Positions 51,971 through 61,898 are shown, counted from the first letter of the stretch. The stretch: DNA of 64,000 nucleotides from an uncultured Lachnospiraceae bacterium (GCA_947564735.1 CANOEC010000007.1:62001-126000); one strand, 5' to 3'. Notes: generated by a model from the letters alone, not told the origin. Made by a program: numbers and translations.

Positions 51971-52642
51971 TTACTCAACAACCACTTCTAAGTACCCGAC
52001 CATCTTCGTCATATCAAATTCCGGCAGTATGCCTTGGTTCGGTTCATAGTACTGTCCCTCATAACCTACAAGATAATGGCTGTATCTGCCCATCTTCTCC
52101 ATGATAATGCAGCAGCGTGGCAGTTCGACCTCTTTTCCAAGCGTGTATACAATCTTATCTGCATGACGAATGCCCAGATACTCTAAGGTCGCAATCATCT
52201 TGCTCATATTTGCCTGCCACTCACGGCATTTCATGATATCGCACATTTCATCCAATGTGGTTCCCGCAATCATTGCCACGCAAGCCTGTCCACACAAGCC
52301 GTCCCACGGCTGGGTCACCAAATCAATCTTCTCAATCTTGCGGATTGGATGCTCCGTACTGTAGGGGCTGTTACTGCTCATGCTTACCATATTCCCTACT
52401 ATCTCAATGGAAATCAGATACTTTTTCCCAAGCTCCACCTTAGACAAGGTATCCTGATTCACCGGAATATCATAGTACCCCTGCCCCTTCGGAACAAGGT
52501 CGCAGATAAAACATACATCATCAAAACAAACCCTGACCGGTGCGTCTCCCACCTTCTCACATACTTCCCACACGTTAAACGGTACGGCTATCGTATTCTC
52601 ATTCTCCCGAAATTCTACCGTTCCTTCAAATTCGTACTTCAT
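51971..52642 (-). CDS. DUF1905-like domain fused to a C39-like cysteine peptidase-fold domain
   Basis: A 223-residue cytosolic protein without signal peptide. The N-terminal half (YEFEGTVEFRENENTIAVPF, then YYDIPVNQDTLSKV) resembles the small beta-barrel DUF1905. The C-terminal half begins VTQPWDGLCGQACVAMIAG, the Gln/Cys pattern of C39-like papain-fold enzymes, with the likely His in YSHYLVGYEGQYYEPNQG. It could be a cysteine protease or a non-secreted relative. I know of no defined role. The binding site (GGGTTATCT) is weak. It lies upstream of ylxM on the same strand but is closed off by a terminator. Confidence 0.6.
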   Translation of the reverse strand: MKYEFEGTVEFRENENTIAVPFNVWEVCEKVGDAPVRVCFDDVCFICDLVPKGQGYYDIPVNQDTLSKVELGKKYLISIEIVGNMVSMSSNSPYSTEHPIRKIEKIDLVTQPWDGLCGQACVAMIAGTTLDEMCDIMKCREWQANMSKMIATLEYLGIRHADKIVYTLGKEVELPRCCIIMEKMGRYSHYLVGYEGQYYEPNQGILPEFDMTKMVGYLEVVVE

Positions 52643-52692
52643 AGATAACCCGCCTTTCTGTCATATTAATCCTCATTTCTGCGCACGCTTTT

Positions 52693-52752
52693 GACTCAAT
52701 TTATTGAGTCTGTGCATGAACGAGTTTGTGTCAAGTGCACGCAGACACAAAT
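52693..52752. repeat. Compound palindromic repeat, copy B
   Basis: Two perfect dyads in tandem: GACTCAAT/ATTGAGTC (52693-52710, 2-nt loop) and TTTGTGTC/GACACAAA (about 52724-52751) with an inner GTGCAC. The second block (52720-52752) matches copy A at 491-524. It lies in a 207-bp gap between the second GH25 gene and the C39-like gene, where no coding frame is supported. Confidence 0.65.
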
Positions 52753-52849
52753 CCCGCGTGTGAAAAATTTATTTTTCATACTTATTTTATTGTAACATAC
52801 ACAGGGATTCCAAAGCAACCTGTGAACATACAAAAGGTTGACGATATCA

Positions 52850-53977
52850 TTACTGTCCGCCACCAGACCAGTCCCCAAAACTGATATTCAAATCCACATT
52901 CACATCGATCCCGTCAACTTTACCTTCATCCGTGTACTGCCACACTTTAAATTCATATGGATAATAAACCTGTTCGTCATAAAGCGCAAACCATTTCTCA
53001 TACTCTTCAAGCTGTTCCAAATCAAGCAGCAGCATAAATGTCTTCAGATTGCCATAAATCATGGGCGTGTATCCGGCGCCTTTGATTTTCTCACAAAAGG
53101 CGATGCAATACTCCGTCCGTTCTTCTTTCGTCAGTTCCTTCGTCCTCGCATTTGAACTGCCCACTGCCTCGACATCAATCACTACCGGATAAGTCACTTT
53201 ATACGGCTCTATGGCATCAAGCACATACTGCGCTTCCTCTTCCGCCTCTTCCACACTGGTTGCCTGCGTAAAGAAATAGACTCCCACATCAATATCATTC
53301 TTACGGGCGCCCTTGATATTATCCTCAAAGGTCTCATCTTCCATGATTTCACCCTCCGAATATCCCCTGATACCGAGTCTGATAAAAGCATACTCTACAT
53401 CGTCGTCCGCCACTTTTTCCCAGTCAATCTCGCCCTGATACTTAGATACGTCTATCCCCTTACGGGCAATATTTTCACCATTTTCATAATAGTTCATATG
53501 CTGTTCGCCGTCCAACGCAAAATTTGCCGGTTCGTATGTATGATGTTTCAAGCTATCTAAAATGGGAAAAAAATAAAATTCGCCCGCATCCGCCACGACA
53601 ATTTCATCGGGATAAAAATAACGCAGCATTGCCACTGTTCCGTCACCAGACAGCATCAGTTCTTTGAGCTTATTCAAAAATTCGCTGCTCACTTCTTCAC
53701 TGGTCTGACTCGCCGTCTCCTCTCTTGCGAGTGCAAGCATGGCATCCACTTCCCCCTGCGTATAGGTAACCGTCTCGTCCATGCGGATTGCCTCCAGCTC
53801 ATTCATGACCACTGCATTTTCCATCTGCACCGAGCGATACTTAAATATCATCATCAGGCTGATAGTAATCGCAGATAATGTTACGAGACACAGTATAATC
53901 GACCCAATCAATATCCCATTCTCGCTTCTCCTGCGTTTTTTCTTACGTCTCTTACTTTGAAAATGATTTTCCCGCAT
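52850..53977 (-). CDS. Membrane-anchored GH25 lysozyme, second copy
   Basis: A 375-residue wall hydrolase. A strongly basic cytosolic start (SKRRKKKRRRSE) is followed by one membrane segment (about 21-44). Residues 45-170 form a helical and mixed extracellular stalk. The GH25 domain (about 172-375) opens KGIDVSKYQGEIDWEKV and shows YAFIRLGIRG, VVIDVEAVG and KVWQYTDEGKVDGIDVNVD. Unlike the GH25 at 17950 it has no SH3 repeats and no acidic tail. GGAG lies 5 nt before the ATG. It follows the YitT gene by 54 bp. Confidence 0.9.
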   Translation of the reverse strand: MRENHFQSKRRKKKRRRSENGILIGSIILCLVTLSAITISLMMIFKYRSVQMENAVVMNELEAIRMDETVTYTQGEVDAMLALAREETASQTSEEVSSEFLNKLKELMLSGDGTVAMLRYFYPDEIVVADAGEFYFFPILDSLKHHTYEPANFALDGEQHMNYYENGENIARKGIDVSKYQGEIDWEKVADDDVEYAFIRLGIRGYSEGEIMEDETFEDNIKGARKNDIDVGVYFFTQATSVEEAEEEAQYVLDAIEPYKVTYPVVIDVEAVGSSNARTKELTKEERTEYCIAFCEKIKGAGYTPMIYGNLKTFMLLLDLEQLEEYEKWFALYDEQVYYPYEFKVWQYTDEGKVDGIDVNVDLNISFGDWSGGGQ

Positions 53978-54031
53978 ATACTCTCCTTATACCTGTTTCC
54001 TATGATTTTTCCATCTTTTCTTTTGTCGCTG

Positions 54032-54940
54032 CTATATCCGTTCGCTAAAATAGCTCTTATATCCTTCCCCGAAAATCTCCGAGGCGCTTGTGATAATCAT
54101 AAAAGAATCTATATCCTCATCACGCACAATACTCTCCACGCGCGGAAATACTGTCTTCTTCATGGCACACATGATAACCTGCTTGTCATTCCCGCTATAT
54201 GCGCCCCTTCCACTAATCAGCGTCATACCGATATCCAGTTCCTCCAATATCCGTACTTTAATCTGTTCCGGTTTATCGCTGATGATATACAACAGTTTCG
54301 CTTCGTCCCTTCCATATAATACCACATCCATCGTGACGGATGAACACCCCACCGCAATCGCTGCATAAAGCGCCGCATCCATGTCCTTGAATACAATGCC
54401 AGATAACGTCACTACGACAGCGTCCGCAAGAAAGAACAGATTACCAGTCTTTAAATGGGGCAGCTTCAGCCGCAGCGCCTTCACTATGATATCCATTCCG
54501 CCCGTTGTCGCGCCCATCCTGAAAATGATACCGATAGACACTGCAGACAGAATTCCTCCTGCAATCGCTGCCAACAGTCTATCACAGGTTGCCGCTTCAA
54601 AAAAAGACAAAATATTGGTAAATACGGAAATGAGCGCCGTTGTATAAATCGTTGAAACAGTCAGCCCAATCCCAAACTTCCATACTGCAAATATGAGAAT
54701 CGGTATATTCAAAAGCAGAATCAGCGTACCTGTACTGACCGGGACCAGTCTGTTCCATATAATTGCGATTCCGGTAATTCCTCCGGGCGCCATATTATTA
54801 GGGTCAATGAACAAACTGACTCCCGCTGCATACACGAAAGCTGCCACTGTTATAATAATATATTTCTTTAGCCATTCTGTCTTGCTTTTTTTTGAAAATT
54901 TTTTATTTTTCTTTTCTTTTTTTGCTCTCATATATGCCAT
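54032..54940 (-). CDS. YitT-family membrane protein (DUF161 plus DUF2179)
   Basis: A 302-residue protein with a Lys-rich start, five to six membrane segments (about 25-200; typical stretches NNMAPGGITGIAIIWN and FRMGATTGGMDIIVKAL) and a cytosolic DUF2179 domain (about 215-300) ending in MIITSASEIFGEGYKS. The family is widespread in Gram-positive bacteria; its transport or sensing role is undefined. The ATG at 54940 follows GGAAG; one at 54931 is a close rival. The next gene is the second GH25. Confidence 0.9.
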   Translation of the reverse strand: MAYMRAKKEKKNKKFSKKSKTEWLKKYIIITVAAFVYAAGVSLFIDPNNMAPGGITGIAIIWNRLVPVSTGTLILLLNIPILIFAVWKFGIGLTVSTIYTTALISVFTNILSFFEAATCDRLLAAIAGGILSAVSIGIIFRMGATTGGMDIIVKALRLKLPHLKTGNLFFLADAVVVTLSGIVFKDMDAALYAAIAVGCSSVTMDVVLYGRDEAKLLYIISDKPEQIKVRILEELDIGMTLISGRGAYSGNDKQVIMCAMKKTVFPRVESIVRDEDIDSFMIITSASEIFGEGYKSYFSERI

Positions 54941-55092
54941 ACCCTGCTTCCAATCCTGCTGCTTTCGTTCTTCATCTGTTATGCAGCGTTTAAAATACCC
55001 GCAGATATAGCATATCCGTTTTCCAAAAAATCATGACTCCGACAGAGATTTCATGGTGCTTCAGAGGGACAGACCGGTGAAATCTTCTATAA

Positions 55093-55126
55093 GACAAAAA
55101 GCCAGACGAAAACGCCTGACTTTTCT
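55093..55126 (-). terminator. Terminator after ilvA
   Basis: Minus strand: AAGTCAGGCG, TTTT loop, CGTCTGGCTT and TTTT. It ends the plsX-to-ilvA operon, 20 bp past the ilvA stop. Confidence 0.85.
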
Positions 55127-55145
55127 GATTACACACCTGTCATTC

Positions 55146-56363
55146 TCAAATGCCCACCCGCACCAGTTTCGGCTGATAACCATTCTGCTGCAGCGCTTCC
55201 ATAATCTGTTTCTTATGTTCCGTGCCATAGGCTTCTAACGTAATCCGCAGTTCCACCGCAGCATTACGATTGATCGAAACAAACTGGTTGTGCTCCAGTT
55301 TAATCACGTTACCGCTCTGCTTGGCAATCACATCGGACACTCTGGACAGTTCACCCGGTTTATCCGGCAGGAGTACGGAAACCGTAAAAATCCTGTCGCG
55401 CAGCACGAGTCCTTGCTGTACCACGGAAGACATGGTGATCACATCCATATTACCGCCGCTTAAGATGGAAACAATCTTCTTATTTTTCACATCGAGATGC
55501 TTTAGCGCCGCCACCGTAAGCAATCCGGAATTCTCGACAATCATCTTATGATTTTCTACCATATCGAGGAATGACACAACAAGCTCTTCATCCTCGACGG
55601 TAATGATATCATCCAGATTCTCACTCACATAAGGGAAAATATTGACCCCCGGCGTCTTTACGGCAGTACCGTCGGCAATCGTATTTACGTGCTCAAGCGT
55701 CAGCACTTTACCTTCGCGGATAGATTCCTGCATACAGTTTGCCCCGGCAGGTTCTACGCCGATTACTTTAATTTTAGGATTCAAAAGCTTCGCCAGCGTT
55801 GAGACGCCGGTCGCCAGTCCGCCACCGCCGATAGGTACAAGAATATAGTCAACAAGGGGCAGTTCCTTGATGATTTCCATCGCAATCGTTCCCTGTCCAC
55901 AAGCCACGTCCAAATCGTCAAAGGGATGTACAAACGTATAACCCTTCTCCTCCGCCAGCTGATAAGCATGGGCGCATGCCTCGTCGTACACATCGCCCTG
56001 AAGAATCACCTCCGCACCATAGCTTTTCGTGCGGTTAACTTTGATGAGCGGCGTGGTCGTAGGCATCACAATCACCGCCTTCACCCCGTAGCATTTTGCG
56101 GCATAGGCAACGCCCTGCGCATGATTGCCCGCTGACGCCGTAATCAGTCCTTTCTTTCTCTCCTCTTCCGACAGCGTGCTGATTTTATAATAGGCGCCGC
56201 GCAGCTTATATGCCCCTGTAAGCTGCATGTTCTCCGGCTTTAAATAGACTTTATTGCCGGTCTGTGCGCTAAAATAATCACTGAATACCAATTTTGTCTC
56301 TGAGGCAACTTCCTTGACAATCTCATACGCTTCCTCAAACTTATCTAACGATAGCTCTTTCAT
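55146..56363 (-). CDS. ilvA: Threonine ammonia-lyase with C-terminal ACT-like domain
   Basis: This PLP enzyme deaminates threonine to 2-oxobutyrate, the precursor of isoleucine, so it connects to ilvB and ilvD at 6-10 kb. The 405-residue protein has the PLP lysine in MQLTGAYKLRGAYYK (Lys about 54), SAGNHAQGVAYAA and the glycine loop VPIGGGGLATG. A short ACT-like domain (about 325-405) may bind effectors; its length matches the TdcB/short IlvA type. It starts inside the ftsY stop (ATGA overlap) after GGAG, so it is translationally coupled to an SRP receptor gene, an odd pairing. Confidence 0.93.
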   Translation of the reverse strand: MKELSLDKFEEAYEIVKEVASETKLVFSDYFSAQTGNKVYLKPENMQLTGAYKLRGAYYKISTLSEEERKKGLITASAGNHAQGVAYAAKCYGVKAVIVMPTTTPLIKVNRTKSYGAEVILQGDVYDEACAHAYQLAEEKGYTFVHPFDDLDVACGQGTIAMEIIKELPLVDYILVPIGGGGLATGVSTLAKLLNPKIKVIGVEPAGANCMQESIREGKVLTLEHVNTIADGTAVKTPGVNIFPYVSENLDDIITVEDEELVVSFLDMVENHKMIVENSGLLTVAALKHLDVKNKKIVSILSGGNMDVITMSSVVQQGLVLRDRIFTVSVLLPDKPGELSRVSDVIAKQSGNVIKLEHNQFVSINRNAAVELRITLEAYGTEHKKQIMEALQQNGYQPKLVRVGI

Positions 56364-57322
56364 TCCAGTACTCCTTTCTCCACATCCGCTTCCTGCGGCA
56401 CATTGAACAATGCGTCCACAAACTGCTTTGCATCAAACTTCTGTAAATCGTCTATGGATTCTCCCACTCCGATATATTTCACAGGAATCTGTAATTCCGA
56501 CTGAATTGCCACTGCGATACCGCCCTTTGCCGTACCATCCATCTTCGTTAGGATGATTCCCGTCAAATCCGCAACCTCGCCGAACTCCTTCGCCTGCATC
56601 AACGCGTTCTGACCGGTAGTCGCATCGAGTACCACCAGATTCTCCCTATGCGCATTTGGAAACTCTTTATCAATAATGCGGTTAATCTTTTTCAGCTCTT
56701 CCATCAGATTCTTCTTATTATGCAGCCTTCCTGCCGTATCACAAAGCAGTACGTCCACACCTCTTGCTTTCGCTGCGTTGACGGCATCATAAATCACACT
56801 TGCCGGGTCAGAGCCTTCGTTTCCGCCAATAACGTCAACTCCCGCCCGGTTCGCCCATTCATGGAGCTGTTCTCCCGCCGCTGCACGGAACGTATCCGCT
56901 GCCGCAAGCAATACCTTTCTGCCCTGCATTTTAAGCTTGCCGGCAAGCTTGCCAACTGTGGTCGTCTTCCCGACGCCATTGACGCCGATAACGAGTATCA
57001 CCGACTGTACCTGTTCAAAATCGTATGCCGTTTCCTGCACCTGCATCTGCTCCTTGATATTCTGTATCAGAAACTCCTTACAGTCAGACGGCTCTTTGAT
57101 GTGATTTTCCCTCACCTGCTCCCGCAGTTTATCAAGAATTGTTTCCGTTGCGGCGACACCGATATCGCCCATAATCAGAATCTCTTCCAGTTCTTCGTAA
57201 AACTCCTCATCAATACTGGAAAATCCGCCGAATACCGCGTCGATTCCGTGAACAATATTGTTGCGCGTCTTATTCAGCCCTTCTTTTAATCTACTGAAAA
57301 AACCTTTTTTTTCTTCACTCAT
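56360..57322 (-). CDS. ftsY: Signal recognition particle receptor FtsY
   Basis: FtsY docks SRP-ribosome complexes at the membrane. The 320-residue GTPase lacks the long acidic A domain of E. coli and goes straight into the NG domain: [41 protein letters not shown] and [12 protein letters not shown]. Its ATG shares one base with the smc stop (TGATG). No clear binding site is seen, which fits coupling to smc. Confidence 0.96.
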   Translation of the reverse strand: MSEEKKGFFSRLKEGLNKTRNNIVHGIDAVFGGFSSIDEEFYEELEEILIMGDIGVAATETILDKLREQVRENHIKEPSDCKEFLIQNIKEQMQVQETAYDFEQVQSVILVIGVNGVGKTTTVGKLAGKLKMQGRKVLLAAADTFRAAAGEQLHEWANRAGVDVIGGNEGSDPASVIYDAVNAAKARGVDVLLCDTAGRLHNKKNLMEELKKINRIIDKEFPNAHRENLVVLDATTGQNALMQAKEFGEVADLTGIILTKMDGTAKGGIAVAIQSELQIPVKYIGVGESIDDLQKFDAKQFVDALFNVPQEADVEKGVLE

Positions 57323-60300
57323 CAGTCATCCAATTCCTTATCAATCAAATTTACACTCACCAGCGTAGACACACCTTTTTCCTGCATCGTAATGCCGTAA
57401 AGACGGTCTGCCTTCTCCATTGTGCCCCGTCTGTGGGTAATTACAATAAACTGTGTATTTTTCGTCAGCTTATGCAGATACTTTGCAAATCTTCCCACAT
57501 TACTCTCGTCCAGCGCCGCTTCAATCTCATCAAGCAGGCAGAACGGCGAAGGTTTTAAGTTCTGGATTGCAAAAAGCAGACAAATGGCTGTCAAGGATTT
57601 CTCACCGCCGGACATCTGCATCATGTTTACCAGCTTTTTGCCGGGCGGCTGGGCGATAATGCGAATTCCAGCCTCCAATACATCCTCGTCCTCTATCAGT
57701 TCCAGTGTTCCCTTACCACCGCCGAATAACTCTTTAAATACTTTGTCGAACTCTCTGTTAATCTCCGCAAATTTCTCATTGAACTGTTTTCTCATGGAAG
57801 TATCCAATTCCTCAATAATGCCAAGCAGCGTCTTCTCCGCCTCCACCAAATCATCATGCTGCGTTTTTAAGAACGTATACCGCTCCATCAGATTCTTGAA
57901 ATCTTCAATCGCATTGACATTGACATCTCCCAGTCGCTTAATGGCATCTTTGAGCGCGGTAATCTCCTTCTTCATGGACGGCAAGTCATTCATCGCATCA
58001 TCTTTTAACGACTCCGCATCAGACAGCGTAATCTCATACTCATCCCACATATAATTAATCTGGCTCTCTATGGACTCCTCCATCCGCTCCTTCTGACTGC
58101 CCAGACGGTATACTTCTTTATCGAGCGCAGTCATCCGCTCCGACAGTTCTTCTCTGGATGCAAAGAAATTCTTCTGCTTTGCCGTCAGCTCTTCCTTCGC
58201 CGCCGTATCATCCTTTAACTGCTGTGTCGCGTCGCTCTGCGCCGTGTAAGAGGAGGCAATCGTTTTTTCGATTTCCAGAATACTCGCTTTCTTTCTCTCC
58301 ACTTCCTCCTTGCCCAGATGCAGACCCTCCTGCACTTCCGTAAGCTCCGCCGTATGTCTGGCAATTTCGCCTTCCACACGCTCCAGATTCTGCCTTTGGA
58401 AATCCTCTGTCTGCCGCATCTTCTCCACTTCCACATCCCATTCGGACACTTGAGCCGACTGTACAGATTCCTCCGCGCGTTTTTCTTCCAGCTGCTTTTG
58501 AAATTCTGTTATCTGTACTTCTACATTTTTCTCTAACGCCTCGGAATCCTCTAGTTCCCTGGCAATCTCGTCTTTACCGACCTGTATCTCTTTAATCTGA
58601 AGCTCGATATCCTGTTCTTCGGTTTTTAACTCACCGAACCCTTCTTCCGTCTCGCTCTTCTTGTCCCGCGCCTGCATCACATTCATTCTTGCCGTATTCT
58701 GTTCTATGAATTTACGCTGTAACTGTCCTTTGACATCTTCAATATCAAGTCGGAGCCTGTTACGTCTCCTCTTCGTATCCTCGATATCGTTAAGCAGCTT
58801 GTCTATTTCTACCACATACTGCTTGACTTTTTTCTCCAGCTCTTCCATCTCCCGGCGTCTTCCGAGAAGATTGGAATTATTCTTAAATGCACCGCCGCTG
58901 ATGGCGCCGCCGGGTACAAGAAGCTCACCCTCCAAAGTCACCATACGGATGCCGTAATCATATTTTCTGGCAATTTTCACGGCATGATCCACATTGTCAA
59001 CGACCACAATACGCCCCAACATTGCCTTTGCCACATTACGATACTTCTTGTCAATCTTTACCAGTTCATCCGCCATACCGATGACGCCTTCTTCTGACAG
59101 CGCATCCGGATTCTTAAACTCCTGCGGATGCGTAATACTCGTAAGCGGCAGAAATGTGGCGCGTCCGGCTTTTGCTTTCTTAAGATAGCCAATCATGCGC
59201 TTTGCCGTCTCTTCGTCTTCCGTGACAATATTCTGGATATTACCGCCCAAAGCCGTTTCTATCGCCGTCTCGTACCTTGCTTCCGCCTGAATGATATCCG
59301 CCACAACGCCGATAATACCTTTCTCCTGTCCCTTGCGCTCCATGACCGCCTTGACGCTTCCACCGTAACCTTCATAACGTTCCGTCAGGTTCGCCAGCGC
59401 TTCCAGCTTGGATTTCTCCTGATGATAAAGCACCTGCGTATCCCGCAGCTTCTGATCCCTGCCCGCCAGTTCCTCTCTCATGCTGACGAGCTTTTCTTCC
59501 ATGCCTTCCTGTTTCTCATTCAGTTCCCGGATGACAACATTGACCGCCTCAAATTCTTCCTCCAGCTTTTTAATGTTCTCTGTCTGCGCCGCTTCATCAG
59601 ACTTCGCCCGCAGCAGACGTGAATTTAATTCCGCCTTGCGGATATTAATCTGCTCCAGCATGGTATCATAACGTCCCAGCTTGGACTTGATTGTGGCACG
59701 GTTATTCAGCGCATCAATAATCGTATTCTTACCGCTCTCAATATGATTGTTCAATTCTGCAATTCTGCCCTGCGTCTCCTCAAGCAGCTGCCGCGCCTGC
59801 GTCCTTGTCTGTTCCAGTTCTTCCAGTTTTGCATCAATCTCTTTCTTTTCCGCCAGAATTTCACTCTTTTCCGCCGCACGCTCGTCAATCTGCTCCCGAA
59901 TGCTCCGGATACGATTCTGCAGATGCTCCTCGTTTCCTTCTGCTGAATGAATCTGCTCTTTTAAGACGTTAATCTCACCTTCCAGCTTGGATCTTGTAAC
60001 GCCGGTATCCGTCAGCGTGGCACGCGCAGCTTCAATGGACTGGTCTAACAGCTCAATCCGGCTTACAATCTGTTCATACTCGTCTTTAATCTGCTCGTAT
60101 TTGCGCTGTGTATCTTCCAAATCGCCATTTGCAATATGTAACTTACCCTCCACTTCCGTAAGCTGCTGTCTGACACGCACATTCTCTAAGAGAAACACAT
60201 TGACGTCCAATGTCTTTAACTCTTCTTTTTTCTTCAGATATACTTTTGCTTTTTCTGACTGTTTTTCCAACGGTCCAATCTGATTTTCCAGCTCGGCAAG

Positions 60301-60882
60301 GATATCATTGACGCGGACCAGATTCTGTTTCTCATCTTCCAGTTTCTTCTGCGCCGCATATTTTCTGCGCTTAAACTTCACGATACCTGCTGCCTCGTCG
60401 AACAGCTCTCTTCTCTCCTCCGGTTTACCGCTCAGTATCTTATCAATCTGCCCCTGTCCGATAATGGAATACCCTTCCTTACCGATACCCGTATCATAGA
60501 ACAGTTCATTGACGTCCTTGAGCCGGCACACAGCGCCGTTAATCATATATTCACTCTCGCCGGAACGATACAGCCTTCTGGAAACCGTCACCTCATCATA
60601 ATCTATCGCAAGCTGGTGGTCCGTATTGTCAAGCGTAATCGCCACATAAGCATACCCTAACGGCTTGCGCATCTCCGTGCCGGAAAAAATAACATCCTGC
60701 ATACTCGCGCCGCGAAGCTGCTTAATCCGCTGCTCTCCAAGCACCCATCTGACAGCATCCGCCACATTACTCTTGCCCGAACCGTTCGGACCAACAATGC
60801 CCGTTATTCCATTGTGAAACTTAAATGTAATCTTATTCGCAAAAGATTTAAATCCATGCACCTCGATGCTTTTTAAATACAT
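57322..60882 (-). CDS. smc: Chromosome segregation protein SMC
   Basis: SMC is the ATPase of the condensin-like complex with ScpA and ScpB. The 1186-residue protein has Walker A GPNGSGKSNVADAVRW at about 32, two long coiled coils, a hinge at about 500-680 (YGGSVKAVMERKG to PGGAISGG), and the C-terminal signature MSGGEKSLTAI with Walker B FCLLDEIEAALDESN. Length is normal. GAGG precedes the ATG. It stands between rnc and ftsY, the common order in this phylum. Confidence 0.97.
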   Translation of the reverse strand: MYLKSIEVHGFKSFANKITFKFHNGITGIVGPNGSGKSNVADAVRWVLGEQRIKQLRGASMQDVIFSGTEMRKPLGYAYVAITLDNTDHQLAIDYDEVTVSRRLYRSGESEYMINGAVCRLKDVNELFYDTGIGKEGYSIIGQGQIDKILSGKPEERRELFDEAAGIVKFKRRKYAAQKKLEDEKQNLVRVNDILAELENQIGPLEKQSEKAKVYLKKKEELKTLDVNVFLLENVRVRQQLTEVEGKLHIANGDLEDTQRKYEQIKDEYEQIVSRIELLDQSIEAARATLTDTGVTRSKLEGEINVLKEQIHSAEGNEEHLQNRIRSIREQIDERAAEKSEILAEKKEIDAKLEELEQTRTQARQLLEETQGRIAELNNHIESGKNTIIDALNNRATIKSKLGRYDTMLEQINIRKAELNSRLLRAKSDEAAQTENIKKLEEEFEAVNVVIRELNEKQEGMEEKLVSMREELAGRDQKLRDTQVLYHQEKSKLEALANLTERYEGYGGSVKAVMERKGQEKGIIGVVADIIQAEARYETAIETALGGNIQNIVTEDEETAKRMIGYLKKAKAGRATFLPLTSITHPQEFKNPDALSEEGVIGMADELVKIDKKYRNVAKAMLGRIVVVDNVDHAVKIARKYDYGIRMVTLEGELLVPGGAISGGAFKNNSNLLGRRREMEELEKKVKQYVVEIDKLLNDIEDTKRRRNRLRLDIEDVKGQLQRKFIEQNTARMNVMQARDKKSETEEGFGELKTEEQDIELQIKEIQVGKDEIARELEDSEALEKNVEVQITEFQKQLEEKRAEESVQSAQVSEWDVEVEKMRQTEDFQRQNLERVEGEIARHTAELTEVQEGLHLGKEEVERKKASILEIEKTIASSYTAQSDATQQLKDDTAAKEELTAKQKNFFASREELSERMTALDKEVYRLGSQKERMEESIESQINYMWDEYEITLSDAESLKDDAMNDLPSMKKEITALKDAIKRLGDVNVNAIEDFKNLMERYTFLKTQHDDLVEAEKTLLGIIEELDTSMRKQFNEKFAEINREFDKVFKELFGGGKGTLELIEDEDVLEAGIRIIAQPPGKKLVNMMQMSGGEKSLTAICLLFAIQNLKPSPFCLLDEIEAALDESNVGRFAKYLHKLTKNTQFIVITHRRGTMEKADRLYGITMQEKGVSTLVSVNLIDKELDD

Positions 60883-60893
60883 ATTGTACCTCG

Positions 60894-61601
60894 TTATTTC
60901 TCCCTGCCGGCAATGATATACGCCTTATGAATCAATGCTTCATACGCCGCCTTCTGTTCCGCCGCCTTTTTGGAATGCCCTGTCCCGCTTCCAACCTTCA
61001 CGTCATTTAGCAGTGCATCCACCACAAAGGTTTTGTCGTGCTCCGGTCCCTCTTCCCTTATCAGATTATAATGGAGCGTTCCTTTGCCCTCTTTCTGTAT
61101 CTCTTCCTGTAAAATGGTCTTGGCGTCGTAGAACAACTGTTTGCTCTCCAAATCCGACAAAATAACTCGATGGATATACGCCCTCGTCTCATCAATCCCA
61201 CTGTCCAGATAAATCGCGCCAATAATCGCCTCCATGACATCCGATATGATAGAATCCCTGTTCCGTCCGCCGGTGGCTTCTTCCCCTTTGCCGAGCAGGA
61301 TATACTGCTCCACTCCGATTTCTCTGGCACAGAAAGCAAGCGCCGGTTCACAGACAATGGAAGAACGCAGCTTGGTCATATTTCCTTCCGACATCTCAGG
61401 ATGATTCCGATAAATATAGTCACTGCTTATCAGTTCCAGCACGGCATCACCCAGAAACTCCAACCGCTCATAATCTCCCGACTTATTAATTTTCTGTTCG
61501 TTGGCATAGGAACTGTGCGTCAACGCCTGCCGCAGCAGGAATTTGTCGCGAAACTGATATCCTATTTTCTTTTCCAGTTCCACAATCTTTTCTTCTAACA
61601 T
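60894..61601 (-). CDS. rnc: Ribonuclease III
   Basis: RNase III cuts double-stranded RNA in rRNA and mRNA processing. The 235-residue protein has the signature ERLEFLGDAVLEL (about 41-53), the second acidic site in DVMEAIIGAIYLDSG, and a dsRNA-binding domain at about 160-232 (NDVKVGSGTGHSKKAAEQKAA in two parts). The start at 61601 follows GGAGGATTTTC. It is 11 bp before smc, and a terminator-like hairpin separates it from acpP. Confidence 0.96.
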   Translation of the reverse strand: MLEEKIVELEKKIGYQFRDKFLLRQALTHSSYANEQKINKSGDYERLEFLGDAVLELISSDYIYRNHPEMSEGNMTKLRSSIVCEPALAFCAREIGVEQYILLGKGEEATGGRNRDSIISDVMEAIIGAIYLDSGIDETRAYIHRVILSDLESKQLFYDAKTILQEEIQKEGKGTLHYNLIREEGPEHDKTFVVDALLNDVKVGSGTGHSKKAAEQKAAYEALIHKAYIIAGREK

Positions 61602-61626
61602 GAAAATCCTCCACGATATGGACATG

Positions 61627-61653
61627 GAAAAGCCCCTTCTGACAGAAAGGGCC
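61627..61653 (-). terminator. Terminator-like hairpin between acpP and rnc
   Basis: Minus strand: GGGCCCTTTCT, GTC loop, AGAAGGGGCTTTT. It lies just after acpP and before rnc. It may attenuate transcription so that acpP is expressed more than rnc, smc and ftsY. Confidence 0.65.
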
Positions 61654-61667
61654 CTCCTTAGCTCACT

Positions 61668-61898
61668 TTATGACATAGAATTTTGAATCAGTGCCACTGC
61701 TTCACCCACTGTAGTAATATGTTCCGCCTTTTCAGACGGAATTTCTATTTCAAAGGCTTCCTCAATCCCCATGACAATCTGGAATATATCTAACGAATCT
61801 GCCCCTAAATCTTCCGTAAAAGTTGTCTCTAATGTAACCTCGTTAGGGTCAACGTTCAACACGTCCGCTATCACTTCTTTTAACTTATCAAATTCCAT
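61668..61898 (-). CDS. acpP: Acyl carrier protein
   Basis: ACP carries growing fatty acids on a phosphopantetheine arm. The 76-residue acidic protein has the attachment Ser in LGADSLDIF (Ser about 36) and the usual length. The start codon at 61898 follows AAGGGGGTAGC. It lies between plsX (32 bp upstream) and rnc. Confidence 0.96.
   Translation of the reverse strand: MEFDKLKEVIADVLNVDPNEVTLETTFTEDLGADSLDIFQIVMGIEEAFEIEIPSEKAEHITTVGEAVALIQNSMS

Noticed and set aside
57422-58054. Plus-strand reading frame of 210 codons opposite smc
   Set aside because: Ser/Ile/Leu-rich antisense translation of the smc coiled coil and head; no binding site or family.
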